Below are positions 9,026 to 20,327 of a stretch of DNA of 64,000 nucleotides, one piece after another (positions within the stretch are counted from its first letter, which is position 1; each line of letters begins with the position of its first letter). Below the pieces are notes generated by a model that had not been told where the DNA came from, did no database searches, and was given only the letters and a program-made list of their open reading frames with translations. This DNA comes from Silene latifolia. Lineage: Eukaryota > Streptophyta > Magnoliopsida > Caryophyllales > Caryophyllaceae. The translations under genes were made by a program, and so were the position numbers. Location of the stretch: assembly GCF_048544455.1 (NCBI RefSeq), contig NC_133537.1:65044134-65108133 (forward strand), read 5' to 3'.

Positions 9026-11601
9026 GAAAGCTTATGTTTTGACTTAGTTTCGAAACGGGCAACTTATGATAACTCGGCTTTGTGACTCATGTAACTCGTT
9101 TTTCCCCCTTTTTAGTTGAAGATTGAAGATAGGCTCGTGTTTTGGACGTTTTTACTCGGAATTCGAGAGCTAAAGGTAATAGTGATAGGTTACTCAACAA
9201 AATGTCGAACTTTCGTCTTATGGGTCATTTTATGTGCTTTATTCGGTAAAGTTTGGTTCTTGCGTCTTTTCGCCTTCATATGTAAAGTTCTGTCTCATAT
9301 CGTTGTTGGTAAAGGCGGTTTTGGGATGGTTCATCCTCTGTTTTGGGGACAGTCGTAATAATGGTCGCGGGACTAGTGTTGTGGGTTTGGGGCAGTCGAG
9401 ATAGGAGTCGTGAACCACTGTCACGGTCTCTGTGGGATCAAGCTCGTATGGTTTTTGCAGGTTGCCTGACATGACCGTGCGTGGTGTGTTTAGATGGTTG
9501 TTTTGTGGGTTGTTTTTGGTTTGTCGTGGGTGGTTAGACGTGGTTCTGATGGCGGTTTTTGGCGCGGTCTTATGTAGCTGTACTGGACTGGTTTTGAGTC
9601 ACTTCGTGCAGGTTATTTCATGGACTGTGTGGTGGCTTTTTGGTTTTGGTTTTGGGACAGGTATAGGACGTGGGTTAGCGCTGTGTGGTGGCGGGTTGTG
9701 AGGCCGGGCATGGCTGCCCGTTTGGGTGGTCTTTGATGGCTAGTTTGGGGCGGAAATTGTGGCTGGTGGTGAGGCCGTGTAGGGTTAGTTGGGGGTCGTG
9801 TATGTGTGCTGCCATAGGTTGACTAGGAGTCGTGGTTGAAGTGGTTTTGTGGTGTTATCGAAATTCCTTTGAAATATTTGGATTCCCGTCTTGTGTTTAA
9901 TAAACCGCAATCTGTTAAACATTGCTCATTTATATATTTTCTTCTCACGATTTATAATTGTGGAATTCCGTTATTTAAATATATTTCCGTTTTAACTTCG
10001 GTTCCAAAACGAGTGTTTGGCGCCAAATTTGGTCTACTCAAATTGTTTATTTTCCGTCTCAAATTTTGTAACGCAATTCGTTAATGTCGTCCTTTCACAT
10101 AATTATTTTGTGAGACTCATTCGATTTAGTTGTTGAGCTCATTTGACTTTAGTAAATGGGCTAGCTATGTTTGGTAATCGGGGCTAGTCGTATTTATAAA
10201 TTGTTTTGGCGCTAACTCGGTCTATTTAAAATATAATTAAATATATATCCGTCTCGTATTTCATATAACGTAAATCATTAATATTGCTCCTTCACATATT
10301 CTTTTGTTGGATTCTTTATAATTCAATTATGGGCTTGTTATGTTTTATTTGTTGGGTTTAATATGCTTTGTACGATGGACTAATTGTGTTTTACATGTTG
10401 GATCCAAATGGACTAATTTATTGGACTGCTTATAGCTTATTTGTCGGGCTCATAAACGAGTCACTTGATTTGGTCACATTTTATAACGTAAATTATTCAT
10501 TATCGCTTATTATATTTTATTTAACCGGCATGTTAAATTGTAAAGTGGAACATTTGGTAGTATGACAAGTATGAGATATTTATATATTATTACTTGTAAG
10601 AGTCGTATTCTTGTAGAAATGCCATATTACCATCGTACGTGCTTGACATACATTTTTGCCCTGCTTGTGTTGTTCTGGCAAGCACGGGTTTGACCTACTT
10701 GTGCTTTTCTGGCAAGTACGGTTTTGGCCTACTTGTGCTGTTCTGGCAAGTACGGCTTTTGGCCACTTGTGCTGTTCTGGCAAGTGAGTCTTATCTTAGT
10801 CTTTCCACCACTTTCGTGCTGTTCTGGCGATTGGGGTACTCGGTCTCCTTAGTAGTTGAGTCTTGGGTGCGTGATGTGCTGGCGCACGTCGAATCGGGAT
10901 GTACACCCGAGAATCTGCAGATTTAGACTAGGACCATATTATTATCGTAGTCCTACCCGGGGAAATTATAGTCTAAGAGTGATAAATGTCTTGCATTATT
11001 TGGATAGTTACATTGGTCATATCTCCTTGAAATACGTGCTCGTGGCTAAGTGGTCGTGTCTTTTTCCTTGTCTTTCTTCTCCATTTATTTATTGTTGCTT
11101 ATGCCTTACCTGTTTATTCCATCATTTCTTTATTCCTTGTTGGTTTAAACACGTATGATCCCATGTTTAGTTATGATTCGATTCACTCATGTCTTATCTA
11201 ATATGATTGTTTGTTTATGTTCTTTGTTATGTTCGTTTCGACATATTGTGGCTGGGAGAACCTTGAGTTACTCCCCACTGGCTGTGGCGTTCATGTTTAC
11301 ATGAATGACAGGTGGTGAAGATGCTTACATGGGGAAGATGTGTGGGCTAGCGAGAACTAAACCCTCGGGCCTTAGTTGCTAGTTTAGAAACCCCTTATAT
11401 GTTTATTCGTGGGATATCTTTTCCCCGTTTTCTAGACTTGGGTTGTAATAACCTAAATTTGTCTATTGTTATATTTGTTTCTTTTCGTTAGTGGCACCCG
11501 CGTGCTATTCTTTAACTAGTAATTTTAAAAGTTTTTAAAATATCACAAATTTCCGCTTTAATTTATTAGTTATATTTTTCGCTTTATCACGGGGTGTCAC
11601 A
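9026..11601 (+). repeat. 5' LTR of the LARD-like element, second part
   Basis: Continues the LTR interrupted at 546 and matches 14814-18181 apart from the Cassandra insertion there. It ends GGGGTGTCACA at 11601, directly before the primer site. G-rich short frames at 9432-9701 have counterparts in the other LTR and show no protein family features. Confidence 0.85.
10663..10790. repeat. 34-bp minisatellite of hairpin units in LTR
   Basis: Four units, with CTTG at 10664, 10698, 10732 and 10766, exactly 34 bp apart. Each forms a short stem around TGCTGTTCTGG. The stem ends change together: TGCTTG/CAAGCA in unit 1, TACTTG/CAAGTA in units 2 and 3, CACTTG/CAAGTG in unit 4. A degenerate fifth unit follows near 10811. 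The 3' LTR has three units. Confidence 0.85.
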
Positions 11602-14150
11602 GTTGGTATCAGAGCCTATGTTGCTCCCGACGCATACACGTGTACCCCAAATTTAAATTCGAACCTGACCTTGAATAATGAATGAGAGATGGGTAGACTT
11701 AAGGACCTAAGGTGGTAGTCTGTAGTGTGCTTGCTCTTTGTTAGGTTCTAACATGTTTGTTGATTGTCAATTATTTTTGTACCCTTGGATCATGACTGTG
11801 AGCTTACCTTATGTGGCGATCAAGACTTGGTGCCTAGTGTCAAAAACTGGAGATGTGTTCAACTTTTGAAAGATGATTCTACTTCCTTGAAGATATTTCT
11901 CATTCTTTGTGTATCTTGCCTTATTCTTTATCTCTTGGTGCTTATCCTCCTTCTAAACTCTCTTCTGTTTTACTTTGAAAGTTACTCTTAAACTCCTAAC
12001 TTGTCCTTTGTTCCTTGCTTATCCTCCCTTAACGCCTTTTGATGGTACTCTTTCTTTTGAGGAATGTTGACCTTGGTTGGAAAATTTGACTTTTGAGGAG
12101 ATTGTTGTGTTTGACCCTTAACCCTGGTTTTGAGAGGTTGTGATGTTAGAAGGACTTAGGTAGTGTAATGAGACATACTTAGTGATTCTTAGACTTAGCT
12201 CCTTGATAAAATGAGTATATTTGATTGGTGGATTTTGTGTGTCAAGTGTAAGTTGCATTGGTTACTAAGGTTATAGAACTTGGGCTTGTTGTTTATGTTT
12301 GGGATACTAGTGCTTAGTACTTGACTTAAAATGGATGAAATTGAATGGTGGATTTGAGGATATAGGATTGACTAAGTAAGTAGAGTTTTTGATTGGCTTC
12401 CATAATCACTTTGGACATGAGAGTTTGATAATGTGTATAACCATATGAGAAAAGCTAATGGTGGGATTAATAGTTGGTTTAAGTGAGTGATATTGATTAC
12501 TCCATTGTTGGGAAGTCTTAGCACTTGTTTTAGTAACTAGAAAGGGTAATGGCATGGTTGACACCAATTGTTAGGTTAAAGAACATAGTTTCAATTTATG
12601 GTTTTAGGAACTTTGAGGTGGCAAAGTGTTGTTACAACTAAGACCTTGTTTCTTGAGAACTCGATGGTAAGTAAAGTTCTAGGATGTCAGATTTGAAAGA
12701 ATACATTTTGGGATGTAGATGACCATAATGGATTGGTGATGTGATTTGGTATTTGTTAACCCTATAGTTTTATAAACTTTGTGGTGATATTGAGTACTTA
12801 AGATGATAGGATGATGTTGTGGATGAGGGTAGTATAGTGGACTGTTATGAAAGGAGTTTTAGGTTGACTTGTTACTACCTTACCCTATATGAGAACCTTG
12901 TGGAATATTTGAGGAACCTTTTCTGAGAATTTAGAGATTGGAATTAGGACCCTTGATTGAGGATCTTACCATTTTGAGAAACCCGTGGTTGACACTAGTT
13001 GGATATGAGTAAAGCTTTGTTGGAACTTTGACCTTGATCTTGTGGAAGACATTTGTAGATGTTTGAGGTTTTGCAGTAGTGAGATCACACTCATATTGGG
13101 GTGCCTCGTTTCATGGAATTGCTTAGGGTGAAGTAACATAAGTGATTTGAGGAAATCCTTGGAAGTGTTGTGATTATGAGTTTTGTTGTTAGGAAGTTTT
13201 CGGAACCGTTTAGGATGATGTCGTATTTGAGGTTTGAGTATCTGGCGTTTCCTTATTGACTAATTTCCCTTTTTCCTTGATCATAAGCGTTACTGTTCAT
13301 ACCCCTTCTCTCCTTGCTTCATCATATCTCTTTTGATTAGTTAGGTTTGAATCCTTTTAGCATACTTGCACCTATGATGTCTAAGTTACTTTTCACTTCG
13401 TAAAATGTCTAAACTTTCAAGCTACCAATTTTGATTCGTTGTTAAAAGTTGATGTTACTTTTGAAAAACACCTTACCTATTTTAAGGATTTGAAAATGAA
13501 AATTTGATTTAATCCCATATTTGTTCCTTGAGTATAGACTTCTTTATCATGATTTTAATTGCTAAACCCGAGATTTCTTTAAATTTTATACAATTCCTTT
13601 TAACGTTGATCTATTCAAAAATTTCTTGGTGAAAGTTTAATGTTATATTTTCAGGAATTTGACTCCCTTTTGAGTTTAAAAGTGAAACCTTTACCTCTAT
13701 TTTGGCCTTTGCAAAAGAAATTTTGAGTTAATTACCTTTTTCTTTTGATTTTAACGTTGATCGGATGTTAGAACTCGTTATTGGAGACGTTTAATAACTT
13801 GTTCTACGCTTCTCGGTGAATGATTTTTGTTTTAAATTTGTCTTTGACTTGGAAAGTTAGCGTTCGTGTGTGCACGACAAGAGCAATTTCGTTCCGTGAA
13901 TGAGACTTACACTTTTGAAAACTCTCCGTTAATGTTTTTGAAAGTGTTTTGATTTTGATTTATACAAATGATTTCCCTTTCCACTTGGTTTTGTCGGAAA
14001 ATTTTAGTTGAAACTTTTGAAAGAATTTTAATTCTTACAAGTAACCTTTTAATGTTTTGGTTACCGATTTTAAAAGTTCAGTTTTATTTTATAGCCTTTC
14101 ATTTCTACTTTCAAGTTTCGAGGACGAAACTTTTTAAAAGATGGGGTGAT
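11602..14150 (+). other. Internal region of LARD-like element
   Basis: A primer site TGGTATCAGAGC (initiator-Met type) is at 11604-11615. The rest is T/G-rich DNA with no frame above about 75 codons and no recognisable domain. The last 40 nt carry a chromovirus-like tail motif and the purine-rich AAAAGATGGGGTGAT before the 3' LTR. Confidence 0.7.
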
Positions 14151-16184
14151 TGTAACACCCGTGAATTTCCCATTTTGACATTTAAAATTTATTAAACCGT
14201 TTGTCTGCTTTATTTTATATTTTTGAATTATTCAATTTAATTAATTTTATGTCAAACACGATTTTTATAAACGTATTATATAAAAGCTCATTTTTATAAA
14301 AATACGTATTATTAAATTATATTCTTGAGGCATAATTTATATAAGAATATATGTATACATATTTTTAGTCGGACAGCAATAATAGTGATCGTAATAATAA
14401 TAATTTCCGTCTTAATTTCCGTCTAGCTATAGACCGTCACATCTCATTTTGTACCTACTTTAATCCGGACCAACCAAAAACCAACAACACATTCACCTAC
14501 CTATACTCTAATTTTATACTTTATGTAAATATATCATTATATACTATTATTATTATTATTATTATTAATATATAATATTATTACTATATATTACTAATTG
14601 CGTGGCTACTACCGTCCCCACCTCCCTCATTCTTACTCCCTCCTCTGTCTTCTTCTTCTTTTTCAAACACAGCAGCTACAACACCAAAAACACAGAGCAC
14701 CGTACAACCATTTAAATCGACCCTTCAAACCAAGATCCCTCCTCCATTTCTCAATCAAACTCCATTATATTTGTACCATTAGCTTCCTCGTCCCTTCCTC
14801 GTTCTTTTAAGGTAAGAAAGCTTATGTTTTGACTTAGTTTCGAAACAGGCAACTTATGATAACTCGGCTTTGTGACTCATGTAACTCGTTTTCCCACCTT
14901 TTTAGTTGAAGACTGAAGATAGGCTCGTGTTTTGGACGTTTTTACTCGGAATTCGAGAGCTAAAGGTAACGTTGATAGGTTACTCGACAAAATGTCGAAC
15001 TTTCGTCTTATGGGTCGTTTTATGTGCTTTTATTCGGTAAAGTTTGGTTCTTGCGTCTTTTCTCCTTCATATGTAAAGTTCTGTCTCATATCGTTGTTGG
15101 TAAAAGGCGGTTTTGGGATGGTTCGTCCTCTGTTTTGGGGACCGTCGTAATAATGTTCGCGGGACTAGTGTTGTGGGTTTGAGGCAGTCGAGATAGGAGT
15201 CGTGAACCACTGTCACGGTCTCTGTGGGATCAAGCTCGTATGGTTTTTGCAGGTTGCCCGACATGACCGTGCGTGGTGTGTTTAGATGGTTGTTTTGTGG
15301 GTTGTTTTTCGTTTGTCGTGGGTGGTTAGACGTGGTTCTGATGGCGGTTTTTGGCGCGGTCTTATGTAGCTGTACTAGACTGGTTTTGAGTCACTTCGTG
15401 CAGGTTGTTCCAAGGTTGTTTCATGGACTGTGTGGTGGCTGTTTGGTTTTGGTTTTGGGACGGGTATAGGACGTGGGTTAGCGCTGTGTGGTGGCGGGTT
15501 GTGAGGCCGGGCATGGCTGCCCGTTTGGGTGGTCTTTGATGGCTGGTTTGGGGCGGAAATCGTGGCTGGTGGTGAGGCCGTGTAGGGTTAGTTGGGGGTC
15601 GTGTATGTGTGCTGCCATAGGATGACTAGGAGTCGTGGTTGAAGTGGTTTTGTGGTGTTATCGAAATTCCCTTGAAATATTTGGATTCCCGTCTTGTGTT
15701 TAATAAACCGCAATCCGTTAAACATTGCTCATTTATATATTTTCTTCTCACGATTTATAATTGTGGAATTCCGTTATTTAAATATATTTCCGTTTTAACT
15801 TCGGTTCCAAAACGGGTGTTTGGCGCCAAGTTTGGTCTACTCAAATTGTTTATTTTCCGTCTCAAATTTTATAACGCAATTCGTTAATGTCGTCCTTTCA
15901 CATAATTATTTTGTGAGACTCATTCGATTTAGTTGTTGAGCTCATTTGACTTTAGTAAATGGGCTAGCTATGTTTGGTAATCGGGGCTAGTCGTATTTAT
16001 AAATTGTTTTGGCGCTAACTCGGTCTATTTAAAATATAATTAAATATGTAACACCCCGGCCCAAACCGGGCCGGGAGCGGTTACTTATGATAGCTCACGA
16101 GGCTGTGTACATGGCCCACAGATCAACACGGGTCCTTTATAGCGCATTTTGTCCTCACTCATGCGCATCCCGGGAACCTTCCTA

Positions 16185-16240
16185 GGAGGTCACCCATCCT
16201 AAGACTACTCTCAGCCAAGCACGCTTAACTGTGGAGTTCT
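16185..16240 (-). other. 5S rRNA-like segment with pol III promoter boxes, LTR 1
   Basis: Read on the minus strand it contains AGTTAAGCGTGC (A box) and GGATGGGTGACCTCC (C box) with the intermediate element between, as in plant 5S rRNA genes. The copy in the second LTR is at 16675-16730. Further ends of 5S homology are less clear. Confidence 0.85.
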
Positions 16241-16674
16241 TTTGCATGGATGACCATAAAAGAAAGTGCACTTTGTTGATATGAGTAGTACTTCCAATCC
16301 TTTTAAGCACTAGTCATTTAAGCCTATCACTGGACCTCTTCAATTACCGTGGGATGTTACAATCACCCCCACTTGAAGGACACAACGTCCTCGTTGCGCC
16401 TGGGAGCATAACCGCTAACCCAGAATCCTCCCCCGTTAGGTGTGTGATTATAATGGAGCGTATAACCACTGCCTCCAGGAGCGTATAACAACTGCCTCCG
16501 ATCACCACATGGTCGCAGGGTTGCTCTGATACCACTTGTAACACCCCGGCCCAAACCGGGTCGGGAGCGATTACTTATGATAGCTCACGAGGCTGTGTAC
16601 ATGGCCCACAGATCAACACGGGTCCTTTATAGCGCATTTTGTCCTCACTCACGCGCATCCCGGCAACCTTCCCA

Positions 16675-16730
16675 GGAGGTCACCCATCCTAAGACTACTC
16701 TCAGCCAAGCACGCTTAACTGTGGAGTTCT
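16675..16730 (-). other. 5S rRNA-like segment, LTR 2 of Cassandra 1
   Basis: Same A box and C box as in LTR 1. The two copies differ by very few bases over this core. Confidence 0.85.
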
Positions 16731-17276
16731 TTTGCATGGATGACCATAAAAGAAAGTGCACTTTATTGACATGAGTAGTACTTCCAATCCTTTTAAGCAC
16801 TAGTCATTTAAGTCTATCACTGGACCTCTTCAATTACCGTGGGGTGTTACAAAATATATATCCGTCTCGTATTTCATATAACGTAAATCATTAATATTGC
16901 TCCTTCGCATATTCTTTTGTTGGATTCCTTATAATTCAATTATGGCCTTGTTATGTTCTATTTGTTGGGTTTAATATGCTTTGTACGATGGACTAATAGT
17001 GTTTTACATGTTGGATCCAAATGGACTAATTTATTGGACTGCTTATAGATTATTTGTCGGGCTCATAAACGAGTCACTTGATTTGGTCACATTTTATAAC
17101 GTAAATTATTCATTATCGCTTATTATATTTTATTTAACCGGCATGTTAAATTGTTAAGTGTAATATTTGGTAGTATGACAAGTATGAGACATTTATAAAT
17201 AATTACTTGTAAGAGTCGTATTCTTGTAGAAATGTCATATTACCATCGTACGTGCTTGACATACATTTTTGCCCTG

Positions 17277-17370
17277 CTTGTGCTGTTCTGGCAAGTACGG
17301 TTTTGGCCTACTTGTGCTGTTCTAGCAAGTACGGCTTTTGGCCACTTGTGCTGTTCTGGCAAGTGAGTCT
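17277..17370. repeat. 34-bp hairpin minisatellite, 3' LTR copy
   Basis: Three units. The first combines the left arm of unit 1 with the right arm of unit 2 of the 5' LTR, as expected for loss of exactly one unit by slippage or recombination inside the loop. Confidence 0.8.
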
Positions 17371-18181
17371 TATCTTAGTCTTTCCGCCACTTTCGTGTTG
17401 TTCTGGCGATTGGGGCACTCGGTCTCCTTAGTAGTCGAGTCTTGGGTGCGTCTTTGTCTTTGGCGCACGTCGAATCGGGATGTACACCCGAGAATCTGCA
17501 GATTTAGACTAGGACCGTATTATTATCGTAGTCCTACCCGGGGAAATTATAGTCTAAGAGTGATAAATGTCTTGCATTATTTGGATAGTTACATTGGTCA
17601 TATCTCCTTGAAATACGTGCTCGTGGCTAAGTGGTCGTGTCTGTTTCCTTGTCTTTCTTCTCCATTTATTTATTGTTGCTTATGCCTTACCTGTTTATTC
17701 CATCATTTCTTTATTCCTTGTTGGTTTAAACACGTATGATCCCATGTTTAGTTATGATTCGATTCACTCATGTCTTATCGAATATGATTGTTTGTTTATG
17801 TTCTTTGTTATGTTTGTTTCGACATATTGTGGCTGAGAGAACCTTGAGTTACTCCCCACTGACTGTGGCGTTCATGTTACATGAATGACAGGTGGTGAAG
17901 ATGCTTACGTGGGGAAGACGTGTGGGCTAGCGAGAACTAAACCCTCGGGCCTTAGTTGATAGTTTAGAAACCCCTTATATGTTTATTCGTGGGATATCTT
18001 TTCCCCGTTTTCTAGACTTGGGTTGTAATAACCTAAATTTGTCTATTGTTGTATTTGTTTCTTTTCGTTAGTGGCACATGCGTGCTATTCTTTAACTAGT
18101 AATTTTAAAAGTTTTTAAAATATCACAAATTTCCGCTTTAATTTATTAGTTATATTTTCCGCTTTATCGCGGGGTGTCACA

Positions 18182-18456
18182 ATCTATATACAATTGTATG
18201 GATGACCCGACTCCCCTAGACTCTTTTATCATATATATTTACATCATTTTATTTACAAGTTATCAAACCAACCAAACAACCAATCGTAATCGACCTTGAT
18301 AGAACTCTTTTCATAGCTTTTCATAACGCAATTCCCGTCTCCTTGTGTTCGATCCCTTGTACTACATTCATTTGTGTCTAAGGAATTTTATCTTTGATTA
18401 GGTATATAACAAGCCTATCAGTCGTTTTTGTGTAAAATACTCTTACAAGTGTATAA
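18182..18456. other. Short unassigned stretch between LARD and Helitron
   Basis: No gene seen. The segment at about 18330-18420 (TCCTTGTGTTCGATCCCTTG) resembles the end of LTRs such as that of element 1 near 1980 (TCTGTGGTTCGACCC), so it may be a relic of an older LTR. The evidence is weak. Confidence 0.3.
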
Positions 18457-18466
18457 CTAGTTTTAT

Positions 18467-18488
18467 GGCCCGTGAGTACTCACGGGTC
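18467..18488 (-). other. Helitron 3' terminal hairpin
   Basis: An 18-nt perfect palindrome at 18469-18486, 8 nt before CTAG on the minus strand. The stem CCCGTG/CACGGG is shared with the Helitron end at 63316-63334. Confidence 0.65.
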
Positions 18489-19386
18489 TTTTTAAATATC
18501 GTTTTTTTTCCTTTTGCTCATCAATTCATTTCGGTTAGGATTTACAGTTTTACACAATGGTCTTCTCGTTTTGCATTGTCGTAGTAGGTTTCGTATGCCA
18601 AGGAAAAAATAGTGTAATAAATTAAAAACACAAATAAGGAGAACCTTTGGTGTATTAGTAATACTCACATCTTATTATATGCACTTCGTTTGATTAATGC
18701 TTAAATATTCTTCAATATTTCTTGAAATCAATATCATGCATATAAATATATAAAAATAGTTGTATATGAACTGTAAAATAGAAGAAGACATGCGAAAATT
18801 AAATAAACAGTCTATTTGTTCATTTCTTTGTGCCTTCAAGTTCTCTTCTCTTATTTAACATACGATTTATGAGATACTCTATATTAAAGAAGAGGGATGT
18901 AAGGGAATGCCATTAGCATTATTACTGTTTCTGATTGATGAAATAAGATGTTAAAACTACAAATATTGCAAATTGATGGGATTACCAAATTCATGCACTC
19001 GTAAAATTTTGTTCCAACATTAGAAAACTTGAGTTGTCATTCTCGTGCATGTTGTATCCATTCGGCCATTCTTGTATTTAAATTGCCCTTTAACATCATA
19101 AACACAACACTTAATTCTCAGCATTAGAGTTGCATTGATCTTATGAACTTTCTAATAAAAAAAATCCCTTAAATCGTTCAATTTGAGTTTTTTTTCACTT
19201 TTCTCCTTTTCTATTTCTTTTCATTTCCTTCAAAGGCTAGATTTTTTTTGAGACGTAACTGTAAATTATTTGGCAAAGTATGTAGAGGATAAAAAATGAT
19301 TTAAAATCTTTCTATTAAAGAAATTGGAAAGAAATTGAGAGAAGTTTTTGTCTCGAATTATAGCCCGCCTATTTTGTTAGAATGTT
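18489..19386. other. Helitron interior, no gene seen
   Basis: AT-rich sequence without a supportable frame. It ends at GAACT, the target duplication of Cassandra 2. Confidence 0.5.
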
Positions 19387-19391
19387 GAACT

Positions 19392-20173
19392 TGTAACACC
19401 CCGGCCCAAACCGGGTCGGGAGCGATTACTTATGCTAGCTCACCAGGCTGTGTACATGGCCCACAGATCAACACGGGTCCTTTATAGCGCATTTTGTCCT
19501 CACTTATGCGCATCCCGAGAACCTTCTCAGGCGATCACCCATCCTAAGACTACTCCCAGCCAAGCACGCTTAACTGTGGAGTTCTTTTGCATGGATGACC
19601 ATAAAAGAAATTGCACTTTGTTGATATGAGTAGTACTTCCAATCCCTTTAATCATTAGTCATTTAAGCCTATCACTAGACCTCTTCAATTAACGTGGGGT
19701 GTTACAATCACCCCCACTTGAAGAACGCAACTTCCTCATTGCGCCTGGGAGCATAACCGCTAACCCAGAATCCTCCCCCGCTAGGTGAGTGATCACAATG
19801 GAGCGTATAACAACTGCCTCCCATCACCACACGGTCGCAGGGTTTCTCTGATACCACTTGTAACACCCTGGTCCAAACCAGGTCGAGAGCGGTTACTTAT
19901 GATAGCTTACCAGGCTGTGTATATGGCCCACAGATCAACACGGGTTCTTTATAACGCATTTTGTCTTCACTCATGCGCATCCCGGGAACCTTCTAAGGAG
20001 GTCGTCCATCATAAGACTACTTCCAGCTAAGCACGCTTAACTATGGAGTTCTTTTGCATGGATGACCATAAAAGAAAGTGCACTTTGTTGATACGAGTAG
20101 TACTTCCAATCCCTTTAAGCACTAGTCATTTAAGCCTATCACTGGAGGTCTTCAATTAACGTGGGGTGTTACA
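19392..20173 (-). mobile_element. Cassandra TRIM element 2
   Basis: LTRs 19392-19706 and 19859-20173 (315 bp each) enclose 152 bp, flanked by GAACT (19387-19391 and 20174-20178). Primer site and purine tract are on the minus strand as in element 1. The 5S-like cores are at about 19530-19585 and 19997-20052. The second LTR has several changes in the C box (GTCGTCC for GTCACCC on the plus strand) and in the LTR end (ACCCTGG), so this copy is older than element 1 or its pol III promoter is weakened. Confidence 0.92.
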
Positions 20174-20178
20174 GAACT

Positions 20179-20322
20179 ACTACAACTTCAACAACTCTAT
20201 TACTATGTATTCATTCTTCCTTCCGACCTTCCTTACATAGGTATCCACTCTTAATTGCAAGAGTCTCGTTAGTTGTAGAACCTCATTAGTGAGTCAATGA
20301 CTAAAAATGATACTCCGTATAA
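20179..20322. other. Short host spacer between Cassandra 2 and copia
   Basis: 144 bp of the enclosing Helitron with no gene. It is followed by the copia target duplication GACTC at 20323-20327. Confidence 0.5.
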
Positions 20323-20327
20323 GACTC

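Larger units (their letters stand above)
16047..16851 (-). mobile_element. Cassandra TRIM element 1
   Basis: Two 315-bp LTRs (16047-16361 and 16537-16851) enclose 175 bp without coding capacity. On the minus strand the first LTR is followed by AGTGGTATCAGAGC, an initiator-Met primer site, and the second is preceded by the purine tract AAGTGGGGGTGAT. The 5-bp duplication AAATA is at 16042-16046 and 16852-16856. Each LTR contains a 5S rRNA-like segment on the minus strand, the hallmark of Cassandra. The element encodes no protein and relies on enzymes from other retrotransposons. Confidence 0.93.
1..18181 (+). mobile_element. LARD-like non-autonomous LTR retrotransposon, 5' end outside window
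   Basis: Two long direct copies of the same sequence (1-546 plus 9026-11601, and 14151-18181) flank a 2.5 kb internal region. The LTR starts TGTAACACCC and ends GGGTGTCACA. The first LTR lacks about 161 bases that lie before position 1. Without later insertions each LTR is about 3.2 kb. A primer binding site of initiator-Met type follows the 5' LTR at 11604, and a purine tract precedes the 3' LTR. The end of the internal region reads like the C-terminus of chromovirus polyproteins of the Tekay/Del group (a TTTCGAGGACGAAAC motif at 14116), so derivation from that group is inferred. The region lacks long reading frames, so the element cannot supply its own enzymes. The 5' LTR holds an Athila-like insertion and the 3' LTR a Cassandra insertion. 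Confidence 0.8.
14151..18181 (+). repeat. 3' LTR of the LARD-like element
   Basis: Starts TGTAACACCC and ends GGGTGTCACA, matching the 5' LTR. It is interrupted by Cassandra element 1 at 16047-16851 with duplication AAATA. The downstream flank starts ATCTA; the matching upstream flank lies outside the window. Confidence 0.85.

Noticed and set aside
9432..9701. Hydrophobic frame resembling a small membrane protein
   Set aside because: It lies in LTR sequence, its copy at 15224-15469 has a changed end, and it has no family features.
16185..16240. True 5S rRNA gene
   Set aside because: Only the part with the internal promoter matches, it lies within LTRs with a primer site and target duplications, and it occurs once per LTR.
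16577..16774. Short frames repeated four times between 16344 and 20030
   Set aside because: They are Cassandra LTR copies, which are non-coding and 5S-related.
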